From ZLKRG44 sp964555705 (lineage in GTDB: Bacteria > Planctomycetota > Phycisphaerae > Phycisphaerales > SM1A02): a stretch of DNA of 64,000 nucleotides. This document shows, in pieces, positions 7,759 to 15,930 of this stretch. Every line of letters starts with the position of its first letter. Positions within the stretch are counted from its first letter, which is position 1. The notes beneath the pieces are model-generated. The model saw only the letters and a program-made list of their open reading frames with translations, was not told where the DNA came from and searched no databases. Both the position numbers and the translations under genes were made by a program. The DNA is taken from NCBI GenBank assembly GCA_964555705.1, contig CAZKTN010000003.1:1-64000 (forward strand), read 5' to 3'.

Positions 7759-8927
7759 TCAAGTTCGACATACCGCTCTCACGTCCCGACCTCACCGATG
7801 AAGACCGGGATGCCGTCATGGCCACCCTCGATGGCCAGCGGCTGACCAACGGCCCTGCGCTGATTGCGCTTGAGGCCGAGGCCGCGCGCGTGACGCGCCG
7901 GCCCTTCGCGGTCGGCGTCAGCAGCAGCGGCGTCGGCATGCAGATCGCGCTTGAGGCGCTCGAGATCGGGCCCGGCGACGAGGTGGTGCTTCCGTCATTC
8001 AGCTACGCCGCCAACGTGAATGCGGTGATCGCCACCGGCGCGACGCCGGTGTTCGCCGACAGCGACCCGCGCACCCTCAACATGTCCGTGGTCGATGCGG
8101 AGTGCCGCATCACGCCGCGCACGCGTGCCCTCATTGGCGTGCCCGTGTTCGGCAATGCGGCTGGCCTTCCCGAGCTCATCGCGCTCTGCTCGCGCTTCGA
8201 GATCCCGATGGTCGAGAACGCGAGCGAGGCGGTCGGCTCGAGCATCGGCGCCGACCGGGTGGGCAAGTTCGGCCGCATCAGCGTGCTGGGCTTCGGTCCC
8301 AACAGGCCAATCGCAGCTGGCGAGGGCGGCGCCATCGTCACGCACGACGACCGGCTCGCCGCGGCGTGCCGCGGCCTGAGGAACCAGGGGCGCATCGACC
8401 GCATGAGCTTCCCGGAGCAGTCGCTCGACCTCGGCATGCTCATGCGCTTCGCGGGCCACGGCCACGACGCCCGCCTCGCCGAGCCGCTCGCAGCGCTCGC
8501 GGCCAGCCAGATGCGGCGCATCGACGAGACTCGTGAGCGGCGCGAGCAGGTCGCATCCTGGTACATGGAGCGCCTCGCGGGCCACCCCGAGCTGCTGCTC
8601 CCGAACATCCCGGCAAACGCGTCGATCTGCTGGCCCCTCTTCTGGGTGCGGCTCTCCGACCGGTTCGGAGCCGACGACCGCGACGAGATAGTGGCGGGCC
8701 TGCACCGTCACGACATCGGCGCCGCGAACCACTACCCCTGCCTCCACCTCCTACCTCACGTGCGCCGCGCCTTCTCGACGGCGATCGGCATGTGCCCCGT
8801 CGCGGAGAGCCTCTGCGACCGCACCATCACGCTGCCGATGTTCACGTCGATGCGCGAGTCGCAGGTCGACCAGGTGTGCCAGACGCTGATGCTGCTGGTC
8901 GACCGCATGCGCGTCACGCGCAGCTAG
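7755..8927 (+). CDS. DegT/DnrJ/EryC1/StrS-fold protein lacking the PLP lysine
   Basis: 390 aa; the ATG overlaps the upstream stop (ATGA). The fold is clear: PLSRPDLTDEDRDAV, GVSSSGVGMQIAL, GDEVVLPSFSYAANVNAV, GATPVFADSDPRTLNM and AAGEGGAIVT. Known aminotransferases of this family (named precedents such as ArnB, DesI and PglE) use Lys in S-F-x-x-x-K-x-x-x-x-G-E-G-G and Asp in E-D-x-A-x-A. Here these positions are Arg184 (GPNRPIAAGEGG) and Asn155 (VENASEAVG). Family members catalysing dehydration have His for Lys, but Arg plus Asn is unusual. It is therefore unlikely to be an ordinary sugar aminotransferase, and may bind ligand without PLP chemistry or act structurally. Confidence 0.85.
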   Translation: MIKFDIPLSRPDLTDEDRDAVMATLDGQRLTNGPALIALEAEAARVTRRPFAVGVSSSGVGMQIALEALEIGPGDEVVLPSFSYAANVNAVIATGATPVFADSDPRTLNMSVVDAECRITPRTRALIGVPVFGNAAGLPELIALCSRFEIPMVENASEAVGSSIGADRVGKFGRISVLGFGPNRPIAAGEGGAIVTHDDRLAAACRGLRNQGRIDRMSFPEQSLDLGMLMRFAGHGHDARLAEPLAALAASQMRRIDETRERREQVASWYMERLAGHPELLLPNIPANASICWPLFWVRLSDRFGADDRDEIVAGLHRHDIGAANHYPCLHLLPHVRRAFSTAIGMCPVAESLCDRTITLPMFTSMRESQVDQVCQTLMLLVDRMRVTRS

Positions 8928-8976
8928 CCCTGCGGTCACACGACACTGCGCCGTACGCACTTCGCCAAAAGCGCAG

Positions 8977-9001
8977 GCGGCGGGCGCGAGGCGCCCGCCG
9001 C
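8977..9001 (-). terminator. Strong GC hairpin between the DegT gene and tRNA-Thr
   Basis: Perfect 11-bp stem (8977-8987 with 8991-9001) and a 3-nt loop. Read on the minus strand, a TTTT run follows about 6 nt after the stem, so it is best placed to end the tRNA-Thr transcript. It could also stop read-through from the DegT gene on the plus strand. Confidence 0.6.
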
Positions 9002-9007
9002 GGGGAA

Positions 9008-9079
9008 AGCCACCCATGGGATTCGAACCCACGACCTATGCTTTACGAAAGCATTGCTCTACCACTGAGCTAGGGTGGC
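9008..9079 (-). tRNA. tRNA-Thr (anticodon CGT)
   Basis: Cloverleaf on the minus strand: acceptor GCCACCC with GGGTGGC, D arm GCTCAGTGGTAGAGC, anticodon stem ATGCT/AGCAT with loop TTCGTAA (anticodon CGT, reads ACG), and T arm with GTTCGAA. The discriminator is U and CCA is not encoded. It lies between a hairpin terminator and the 834-aa exported protein gene. Confidence 0.96.
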
Positions 9080-9114
9080 GTGGAACTGCGGGAGAAGACT
9101 AGCACACGCGCCGG

Positions 9115-11619
9115 TCACTCGGTCACGATCAGCTTGACAACGTCACGCACGGGGAGCCCGAGCGCGCCGTATGCGGTGCCCGCAGCATCGGCCTCGGGGC
9201 CAGTGGAGGACGTGATGACCTTGCGGAGCGCATCGACCTGCTGCGGCTCGAGCATGTTGCCGAACCGGCGGGCGCTCTCGGCCAGGCGAAGCAGGAGTTC
9301 CGCCTGCTCATCGCCACTCGCGCGGAGGGACGCATCCATCAGCGCGCGCTGCGACAGCTCGGTTGGCACGCGGGCCACCACGTCCGCGACCCTGACCCGG
9401 AGGTCGCCAGAGGTCGCGGCGAGCGCGCCAAGCAGCGGCGTCTCAGCGTTGCGGATGTCGAACACGGGGCTTCCGGAGTCGGCGATCATCTGCAGCGCGT
9501 CGAGCGCTCGCAGCGTGTAGTCCACGCCCTCCTCCTCTGACACCACCGAGCCGCCCGCGCCGCCGGAGGCCGCAGACACCGCGCGCGCGAACGCCGCGTC
9601 AGGGCTGCCCGCGGACATCACGGCCACACGCGCATCTCCGTCGAAGTCGATCGAGAGGCCTGACGCATCCGCAGGGTCGGCGAGCACGACGACCGGCGCC
9701 GCGCCAGCCACGCGCGAGTTGCGTACCGCCGCGACCGTATCCCGCACGAAGCCTCGCGGACCCTGCACGACGATCAGGTCGACGCCCTGCCCGCCCACAA
9801 GCTCGGTGGAGAGCGCGCTGAAGTCACGGCCGCCGCGGAGCGGGCGGAACCCGATGCCGCCGAGGCGCGCATCGATCGTCCTCAGGTCCTCGTCGCTCTG
9901 CGCAATCGCGGCGCCCGTCGACCCGCCTGCGGCCACCATCGATCCCAGGATCGGGACCACGGCGGCGTCGGAGCTGAATCCCTGCTGCGGCAGCGCATTC
10001 GCGATCACGAGCGCCGCATCGAAGCGAACCCGGCGGTCGGGATAGCTGAGCGCCTCCACGAGCGCATTGCGTCCACCCTGCGCGATCAGCCCGCGCGTGC
10101 TCGACGTGCGGGCGAGCGCGTCCATCGCCGCACGCGCGAGCGCAGTGTCCTGGGCGTCGAGCGCCATCGCGATCACATCCTGAAGGATTGACGGTCCCGC
10201 TGCGGTGGCGAAGAACTCGGCCGAGTAGGGCGCGAGGCCGACCATCCTGCGGGCGCTCGCGGCGATCCCCTCGTCGGACGATCCCTCGTCCATGCCGCCG
10301 TCCTCGGAACCCTCGTCGTCCATGGAGTCGCCGGTGGCCTCGCCGTCCTCAAGCTCGTCGCCGTTGCCGGAGGTGAGGTCGGCATCGCCATCCATGCCGG
10401 CGTCGCCGTCCATCTCCCCCTCTCCGTCCATTCCGCCCTCAAGCTCGAGCCCACCGAGATCCTCGGTGGCCTCGGTGATCGCGCGGCGCAGGTCGCATGC
10501 GACATACGTCGCGAGGGCGAGCCGGCTCGACGGATCCGCACGGAGCGCCTCGCGCGCGAGCAGCATGCCCATCAGGTCGGCGTAGATCGGCGTCGGCACG
10601 GTGATCGGCGTGAGACCCGCGTAGGTCTCGTAGGCCCAGACGTTGTTGGTCGGGTCGCTGGGATACGGGATCAGCGTGGGAGTGCGCTCGAAGTAGCGGC
10701 GCGCGAGCGCGGCGAACTGGCTGGCCACGTCGCTCGACGTGCCGCCGAGGCGGCGGTACGCGCGCATCGCGGCATCGCGCACATCGGCCGGTGCCGACGA
10801 GCTGCTGGCCAGCCGGAGCAGGAAGGGCTCAGCAGTGGGCCAGCCGATCTCCGAGAGGATCTCGCACACCTTGCGCTGGCCCGCAGAGTCGAGCGCAGGC
10901 AGCGCGGTGCCAAGGGGCACCACCGCGAGGCGCTTCATCTCCACGAGCATCGACCGCGCCGACGACGCGACCTGCGGCGACTTGCCCTCAAGCACCGCGC
11001 GCAGGAGGGCGGGAACCGCGTACTCGCCGGCAGCCATGAGCTGGCCGCGGGCCATCATCTGCTGGCGCATCGAGCCGCCGAGGTTGGCGATCGCGGCCGC
11101 AATGCGTGCGGGGTCTCGGGCGACGGCTCGCTGGCCGGCAATCCACCGGATCTCGAGCCCTGCGAACTCCTCGGAGATGCCCTGCATGTTGCGGCCACGA
11201 GGCAGCGAACGCTCGAGCTTCTCACGCATGCCCTGCTCGTCGACAAGGAGCGCGATCTGCGCGTCGGTGATGCCGGTGTCGTAGAGCGCCTGGATGTTGC
11301 TCAGCGCGAGGTCCGGCTTGCCGATCAGCACATAGTGCAGCGTGAGGTCAAGGAGCCGAGCCTGCGCCGCGCTCTCGTTGGGGTCGAGCGGCTCGATGGT
11401 GGACTTCTCGGATTCGGCGTCGCCCGCACCGCCCTCGTCGGCGCCGGCATCCATGTCGCCGCTTTCATCGGCGGGCTCGTCCATCGGCTCATCCGCAGGC
11501 TCGTCCGCCTGCATGGCGGCCGCCGGCTGGGCGGGGACGACTGTCCACGGACCCGCGAGACCGAGCGTGATCAATAGGGCGGCAATCGGGGTGAGGGCGC
11601 TGTTCAGGCTCATCAACAT
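9115..11619 (-). CDS. Exported HEAT-like protein with acidic linkers and a REC-like segment
   Basis: 834 aa from ATG 11619 (ATG 11613 also possible; AGGAG lies just upstream). A signal peptide (about residues 8-36) is followed by a Glu/Asp/Pro-rich stretch (about 38-72, repeats of DEPADEPMDEP type). Alpha-helical repeats follow to about 385, then an extreme Asp/Glu/Gly/Met linker (about 388-460, coded near 10240-10450), then more helical repeats. Around residues 575-685 a segment alternates like a response-regulator fold: DLIVVQGPRGFVRDTV, then AAPVVVLADPADASG and ARVAVMSAG. No phosphorylation Asp is obvious. No family is recognised. It is divergent from the cobalamin-riboswitch operon. Confidence 0.65.
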   Translation of the reverse strand: MLMSLNSALTPIAALLITLGLAGPWTVVPAQPAAAMQADEPADEPMDEPADESGDMDAGADEGGAGDAESEKSTIEPLDPNESAAQARLLDLTLHYVLIGKPDLALSNIQALYDTGITDAQIALLVDEQGMREKLERSLPRGRNMQGISEEFAGLEIRWIAGQRAVARDPARIAAAIANLGGSMRQQMMARGQLMAAGEYAVPALLRAVLEGKSPQVASSARSMLVEMKRLAVVPLGTALPALDSAGQRKVCEILSEIGWPTAEPFLLRLASSSSAPADVRDAAMRAYRRLGGTSSDVASQFAALARRYFERTPTLIPYPSDPTNNVWAYETYAGLTPITVPTPIYADLMGMLLAREALRADPSSRLALATYVACDLRRAITEATEDLGGLELEGGMDGEGEMDGDAGMDGDADLTSGNGDELEDGEATGDSMDDEGSEDGGMDEGSSDEGIAASARRMVGLAPYSAEFFATAAGPSILQDVIAMALDAQDTALARAAMDALARTSSTRGLIAQGGRNALVEALSYPDRRVRFDAALVIANALPQQGFSSDAAVVPILGSMVAAGGSTGAAIAQSDEDLRTIDARLGGIGFRPLRGGRDFSALSTELVGGQGVDLIVVQGPRGFVRDTVAAVRNSRVAGAAPVVVLADPADASGLSIDFDGDARVAVMSAGSPDAAFARAVSAASGGAGGSVVSEEEGVDYTLRALDALQMIADSGSPVFDIRNAETPLLGALAATSGDLRVRVADVVARVPTELSQRALMDASLRASGDEQAELLLRLAESARRFGNMLEPQQVDALRKVITSSTGPEADAAGTAYGALGLPVRDVVKLIVTE

Positions 11620-11805
11620 CGGGCTCCTGGTGCCGCGCGGGGCGGCGGGCTCGTGCAACCCATGGGGACCCTCACAGGTCGTGGGGCCATCCCAGGGGAA
11701 GCGGATGAAGGTACCGGGGGCGGATGCCCTCCGCAACGAACGACCTTCCTCCCGACAGGGTCCGCACCCGACCTTCCGAGGGATCCATGGTGGCGAGTTC
11801 TTGGC

Positions 11806-11811
11806 TACATT
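11806..11811 (+). promoter_or_regulatory. Candidate -10 (TACATT) for the cobalamin-riboswitch transcript
   Basis: TACATT lies about 45 nt upstream of the riboswitch core, placing the transcript start near 11818. A small hairpin (11829-11846, seven-bp stem with loop TCGT) comes between. No clear -35 is seen. The 235-bp space 11620-11854 otherwise holds nothing I can identify. Confidence 0.35.
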
Positions 11812-11854
11812 CCCTGCGTGATGAACGACTCCCGCTCGTGCGGGAGGCCACCCC

Positions 11855-12060
11855 CTGCCAGCCGGTCGGCACCGGAGGCGCGGGGTGAGGGAAGGCGGTG
11901 AGAATCCGCCGCGGACGCGCCGCCGTAACGGGCGCGGTGACGCATGGAGGCGCACCCTCCTCTGCGTCGCCGCAACCCGGGCTCACAGAGTGCCACTGCC
12001 CATCGCCTTGCGGCGGGCGGGAAGGCCGAGCTCGGGACCCGAAGCCGGAAGACCTGGCAT
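11855..12060 (+). promoter_or_regulatory. Cobalamin (B12) riboswitch
   Basis: The conserved Cobalamin-class core is present in order: TGAGGGAAGGCGGTGAGAAT, then CCGCCGCGGACGCGCCGCCG with TAACG, a variable arm, the B12-box half GCCACTGCC near 11991, GGGAAGGC near 12019, and CCGAAGCCGGAAGACCTGG at the 3' end. The closing stem pairs CCAG/GGTC elements near 11857-11866 with GACCTGG near 12051-12057. In known cases cobalamin binding lowers expression of the downstream gene. Here the downstream genes encode a secreted protein, a prepilin and a [2Fe-2S] protein rather than a recognisable BtuB or Cbi enzyme. Boundaries are approximate. Confidence 0.93.
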
Positions 12061-12104
12061 CATGATGCGCCGCGCCCTCGCGAGATGGGGCCCACGGTGC
12101 CGGA

Positions 12105-12123
12105 CCTCCCTGTCTTCAGGAGG
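12105..12123 (+). promoter_or_regulatory. SD-sequestering hairpin (riboswitch expression platform)
   Basis: CCTCC (12105-12109) can pair with GGAGG (12119-12123), the Shine-Dalgarno sequence of the gene starting at 12133, across a 9-nt loop. This suggests translational control by the riboswitch just upstream. There is no T-run that would indicate a transcription terminator. Confidence 0.5.
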
Positions 12124-12132
12124 AGGCTGCGC

Positions 12133-13044
12133 ATGTGCCGTTCATGGACCGTGACTGATGTGACGCGGTGCGTCGTGTGCGCGCTCGCGCCATGCGGCAA
12201 CGCACTCGCCGAGGGATTCGCGACCGCCGTCGTCTCGTACGAGCCGGGCTCATCGCCCGCAACCGGCTACACCGTCCCCGCATCGGCGCTTGGCGAGCCT
12301 GCGCGCTTCACAAGCTCCCCGTGGGATGGAGGCGCCGTGACGCCCTTCGCGCCCGCGTGGCTGCCCTCGCAGGTGGTGTCGATCGGCGCCGGCGGATCGC
12401 TGGTGCTCGAGCTCGATGCCCCCGCCGTCGATGACCCGCGCAATCCATTCGGCATCGACCTCATCGTCTTCGGCAACTCGTTCTTCTCCGACATCGGTGG
12501 AGGCTCGGGCGTGTGCGGCGCACTTGCGGCGGATGGAGGGATCATCGACGTCTCGGCCGATGGCGTGACATGGTGCACCGTGCCCGGCATCGCGGCGGAT
12601 GGGCTCTTCCCGACGCTGGGCTACCTCGATGCGGATCCCTACGACGCGGTGCCTGGCGCGGTCGAGACGGATGCACGGATGCCAGTCGACCCCGCGCACC
12701 GCGCAGAGGCGATGTACGCGATGCCCTGGCCTGAGGTGGTGGCCGCGTACGGCATCTCTGCGGGCGGCGCTGGCGTCGACCTCGCCGCCACCGGATGCGC
12801 GAGCGCGCGATTCGTGCGCATCCGGGTGCCACCGCCTCCGCACTCGCATGTGGAGATCGATGCCGTGAGCCGCGTGAGGCCGCGAGCGCGTGCCGCGGAC
12901 TTCAACGGGGACGGCGCCGTGAACGGCACCGACCTCACGGTGCTGCTGGTGCAGTACGGCGCTGCAGGCAGCGCGGACCTGAACGGGGACGGAACCGTGG
13001 ATGGCGTTGACCTTGCGCAGCTCCTCGCGGAGTGGACGGGCTGA
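12133..13044 (+). CDS. B12-regulated secreted surface protein with dockerin-like C-terminal tag
   Basis: 303 aa from ATG 12133, preceded by AGGAGGAG; the open frame extends upstream through the riboswitch but that part is RNA, not protein. An atypical signal peptide (about residues 8-26, ending GNALA) precedes a beta-rich domain with PWDGGAVTPFAP, GGSLVLELDAPAVDD and IDLIVFGNSFF, then DVSADGVTWCTVPG and SARFVRIRVPPPPHSHVEID. From memory, surface proteins with a similar 'F-x-N-x-F' core occur beside B12 transport genes in other phyla; I could not check this. Residues about 252-303 form two Ca-binding-like repeats (DFNGDGAVNGTDL, DLNGDGTVDGVDL). The stop overlaps the next start (TGATG). Confidence 0.75.
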   Translation: MCRSWTVTDVTRCVVCALAPCGNALAEGFATAVVSYEPGSSPATGYTVPASALGEPARFTSSPWDGGAVTPFAPAWLPSQVVSIGAGGSLVLELDAPAVDDPRNPFGIDLIVFGNSFFSDIGGGSGVCGALAADGGIIDVSADGVTWCTVPGIAADGLFPTLGYLDADPYDAVPGAVETDARMPVDPAHRAEAMYAMPWPEVVAAYGISAGGAGVDLAATGCASARFVRIRVPPPPHSHVEIDAVSRVRPRARAADFNGDGAVNGTDLTVLLVQYGAAGSADLNGDGTVDGVDLAQLLAEWTG

Positions 13045-13820
13045 TGCGGCGCGGCCTCACGCTCGTCGAGGTGCTCGTGTGCATCGGCCTTGTGGCTGTG
13101 CTCTCGTCGATTGCGGCGAGCGCCGTGTCATCAGCCGTGTCGGCATCGCGCATGGCCACGTGCGCGGGCAACCTGCGGCAGCTGGGCTCGGCGGCACAGG
13201 CGTACATGTCGTCCAACCGCGAGGCGCTGCCTGCAGCGGTGCTCTTCGAGGCCGACGCGGGATCCCTTCGCCAGGTGATGTGGGATCACGTGCGTCGGGC
13301 GGACGGCACGTTCGAGCCCGGTCCCCTGTGGGCAGGACTCGACCGCCCGTTCCACGTGATGCGATGTCCCTGCTGCGCGCCGACCGGCAGCGACCCTGAC
13401 GCGTCGGGCTACAACTACAACACGACGTTCCTGGCCGCCGAGGGGCACTATCCGGTGATGGACCCCGACGGATGCATGCGCAGCGGATGGGATGCCGTGC
13501 GGCCTGGCCTTCCCCCCGGTGCGCGGCGCAGGCCCTCCGAAACAGCTCTCTTTGGGGAAGGCGCCTGGCGCGGCGGCGCAAACCGCTTCATGCGCGCGCC
13601 TGGCGGGACCGTCGAGGGAGACCTGGCTACCGTGTACGCCGGTGGCCAGGCGTTCAGGCATCTCGGGTCGACCAACATCTGCTGGCTCGACGGACACATC
13701 TCGTCAGTCGGCATCCCATGCGCCGGAACCCACGCCACGCCGCCGCTCGCGCAAGGCACACTCGGATTCCCGGACAACGGCTTCCTCTCGGAGGACGACA
13801 GTGCCTACGACCCCAGGTGA
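13044..13820 (+). CDS. Type IV prepilin-like protein (H-X9-DG family)
   Basis: 258 aa; the ATG overlaps the previous stop. The N terminus MRRGLTLVEVLVCIGLVAVL is a class III prepilin signal (G|LTLVE, hydrophobic helix). A pilin-like helix continues with SRMATCAGNLRQLGSAAQAY. Near the C terminus RHLGSTNICWLDGH matches the H-X9-DG motif of the planctomycetal pseudopilin family. Five Cys occur in the mature part, including CPCC near residue 114. Such proteins are processed by a PilD-type peptidase and assembled at, or anchored in, the membrane. Its position in a cobalamin-controlled operon suggests a role in presenting or moving the surface protein, or in B12 capture; this is inference. Confidence 0.85.
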   Translation: MRRGLTLVEVLVCIGLVAVLSSIAASAVSSAVSASRMATCAGNLRQLGSAAQAYMSSNREALPAAVLFEADAGSLRQVMWDHVRRADGTFEPGPLWAGLDRPFHVMRCPCCAPTGSDPDASGYNYNTTFLAAEGHYPVMDPDGCMRSGWDAVRPGLPPGARRRPSETALFGEGAWRGGANRFMRAPGGTVEGDLATVYAGGQAFRHLGSTNICWLDGHISSVGIPCAGTHATPPLAQGTLGFPDNGFLSEDDSAYDPR

Positions 13821-14049
13821 CGTTTGTCCGCAGCTGCGCATCGAGCGATGCGTCTGCCACGACGTGACCTTCCGCGAGGTCGTCGAGTGGTCGAAGTCGA
13901 CGAGGTGCGCCAGCGTGGAGGGTGCCGCGCGCGAGTTCAAGTGCACGACATCGTGCGGCATGTGCACGCCCTACGTCGAGCGCGCGCTCGAGACCGGCCA
14001 GACCGTATTCCATGAGATCCTGCCGCTCAAGCGCGGCGCAGCGCGGTAG
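13801..14049 (+). CDS. BFD-like [2Fe-2S]-binding protein
   Basis: 82 aa from GTG 13801, with GGAGGA six nt upstream; it overlaps the prepilin gene by 20 nt in another frame. CVCHDVTFREVVEW followed by KCTTSCGMCTPYVERAL gives the C-x-C ... C-x(3)-C-x(2)-C arrangement of bacterioferritin-associated-ferredoxin-like domains, which carry a [2Fe-2S] cluster. It has no signal peptide, so it is cytoplasmic. As the third gene of the cobalamin operon it might donate electrons for corrinoid reduction, but no partner reductase is nearby. Confidence 0.8.
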   Translation: MPTTPGDVCPQLRIERCVCHDVTFREVVEWSKSTRCASVEGAAREFKCTTSCGMCTPYVERALETGQTVFHEILPLKRGAAR

Positions 14050-14054
14050 CCCGC

Positions 14055-15908
14055 TCACCGCCCGAAGCGACGCGCCAGGTCCGCGAGGGGGATCCGCAGA
14101 GTCGTCGGCCTGCCGTGAGGGCAGTTCGTCGCACGCTCGATCTCGTGGCGGCGCGCGAGCAGCGCCGAGATCTCGTGCGGCGTGAGCCGGTCCCCTGCCT
14201 TGATCGCAGCCTTGCATGCGCGCATGTCGAGGAGGTCGGCGATGGCCGCCTCCGATCCGTCTCCGCACTCCACCGCTGCCGCGAGCGCATCGTCGCAGAG
14301 CGCATCGGCCACGAAGCGCGCCGCGTCCATGCCGCGGCCAGTGAGGTACGGGGGGAACGCATGCACCGCGACCGACCGCGGACCCGATGCCGCAGCCTCG
14401 ATGCCGAGCCGGCTGAAGAGCGGCGCGAACTGGTCGAGCCTTGCCAGCGCGGCGGGCGGCACGTCTGCGGTGGCGGGCACCAGGAACCGCTGCGAGGCGA
14501 GCGTGCCCGAGGCGAGGCGCGCGCGCAGCTCCTCGAACATCACGCGCTCGTGCAGCGCATGCTGGTCGATCACGACGAGGGCGCCATCCTCCTCAAGCAC
14601 GATCCACGAGTCGTCGACCTGCAGATACCGCTCCGTAGCGACGGAGTGCACGTGCGGGAGCGGCGCGGATGGCGGCGCAGGCTGAGGGGATTGCGGCGCA
14701 GACTGGGCCGCGGCCGATGCGGGCTGCGGCGCGGATTGCGGCGCGGCCAGCGAACCGGACTGCGGCGCAGGCGTGCGCATCCACGCTGCTCGCGCGCCCC
14801 TGTCTGGCGCCGGCACCACGAGTGGCCTTGCCTGCACGGGGACCACCGCGCTGCGAGGCACCTGCGCGAGGATCGGCGACGCGTCACGCGTGAGGTCCTC
14901 GCTGCGTAGCGCATCCTGCACCGCGCGGTGCACGAGGCGGTGCGCGGCATCCGGCGCGCGCCACCTCACCTCGAGCTTCTGCGGGTGCACGTTGACGTCA
15001 ACCGCCGCCGGGTCGCACGCGATCATCAGCACGAACGCCGGAACGAGCGACGGCTCGGCGAGACCGCGGTATGCCTCGCGTGCGGCATGCGCGAGCGAGC
15101 GCTCGGTCACAGGCCTGCCGTTGACGAAGATCCTCTGGAACCGGCTCGTCGACCGCATCGACTCGGGCCTGCACACGGCGCCGCGCACCGACATTGCCCA
15201 TTCGCCGCCCGCGCCGTCGGGTACGCGCATCTCGGCGTGCACCGGCAGAGGGTCCGCGCCGAGCACCTCGCCGAGCGCGCCTCGGATGCGTCCCATCAGG
15301 TCTGCTGATGCCGGCACGTCGAGCGCGGTGCGTGCACCATGCCGCAGTGCGAACCCGACCTCGGGGTGCGCGAGCGCGGCATTCACCACCGCGTCGGTGA
15401 TGCGGGCCGACTCCGCGGATTCCGCACGGAGGAAGTGCCGGCGCGCGGGCACGTTGTCGAAGAGGTCCCGCACCTCGACTGTGGTGCCCTGCCGGCCCGC
15501 CGCAGGCCGCGCCGGCTCGGCCTCACCAAAGCTGCAGACGAGGGTCCAGGCCTCGGCGGCGTCGCGCGTGCGGCTCGTCAGCGCAAGACGCGACACCGCC
15601 GCCACCGAGCAGAGTGCCTCGCCGCGGAACCCGAAGGACGACAGTCTCCACAGGTCGCTGGCATCGCTGATCTTGCTCGTCGCATGGGGCGCGACCGCGA
15701 GCGCAAGCTCATCTGGCGGGATCCCCGCGCCGTCGTCGCGCACGCGAACGAGCGACCGCCCGCCGCCCTCGATCTCGATGTCGATGCGAGTCGCGCCTGC
15801 ATCAAGCGCGTTCTCCACAAGCTCCTTCACGACGCTCGCCGGACGCTCGACCACCTCGCCTGCCGCAATCTGGTGCACGAGATGCTCTGGCAGCGCGCGG
15901 ATCGGCAT
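14055..15908 (-). CDS. mutL: DNA mismatch repair protein MutL (endonuclease type)
   Basis: 617 aa. N-terminal GHKL ATPase: VKELVENALDAGA (motif I), RDDGAGI (II), SSFGFRGEAL (III). A linker of about residues 375-415 is built of Gln-Ser-Ala-Pro repeats. The C-terminal domain has the metal-binding endonuclease motif DQHALHERVMFEE (DQHA-x2-E-x4-E), plus ACKAAIKAG and CPHGRPT. It should therefore nick DNA itself, as in organisms without MutH. It converges with the BFD-like gene (5 bp apart) and is divergent from the metallophosphatase gene. Confidence 0.97.
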   Translation of the reverse strand: MPIRALPEHLVHQIAAGEVVERPASVVKELVENALDAGATRIDIEIEGGGRSLVRVRDDGAGIPPDELALAVAPHATSKISDASDLWRLSSFGFRGEALCSVAAVSRLALTSRTRDAAEAWTLVCSFGEAEPARPAAGRQGTTVEVRDLFDNVPARRHFLRAESAESARITDAVVNAALAHPEVGFALRHGARTALDVPASADLMGRIRGALGEVLGADPLPVHAEMRVPDGAGGEWAMSVRGAVCRPESMRSTSRFQRIFVNGRPVTERSLAHAAREAYRGLAEPSLVPAFVLMIACDPAAVDVNVHPQKLEVRWRAPDAAHRLVHRAVQDALRSEDLTRDASPILAQVPRSAVVPVQARPLVVPAPDRGARAAWMRTPAPQSGSLAAPQSAPQPASAAAQSAPQSPQPAPPSAPLPHVHSVATERYLQVDDSWIVLEEDGALVVIDQHALHERVMFEELRARLASGTLASQRFLVPATADVPPAALARLDQFAPLFSRLGIEAAASGPRSVAVHAFPPYLTGRGMDAARFVADALCDDALAAAVECGDGSEAAIADLLDMRACKAAIKAGDRLTPHEISALLARRHEIERATNCPHGRPTTLRIPLADLARRFGR

Positions 15909-15918
15909 GGCGAGCCGA

Positions 15919-15924
15919 TATCGT
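15919..15924 (+). promoter_or_regulatory. -10 hexamer TATCGT in a symmetric GATATC core
   Basis: TATCGT ends 6 nt before GTG 15931. The surrounding CGATATCG is palindromic. On the minus strand TATCGG ends 6 nt before mutL ATG 15908, and TACGAT ends 11 nt before it, so one short element may serve both divergent genes. Confidence 0.45.
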
Positions 15925-15930
15925 ACGCGC

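Noticed and set aside
14690..14770. Tandem DNA repeat (Gln-Ala-Pro-Ser codons)
   Set aside because: Explained by the low-complexity linker of MutL.
14773..15930. Long plus-strand frame leading into the metallophosphatase
   Set aside because: The part before 15931 is antisense to mutL; the real start is at the TATCGT-linked GTG.
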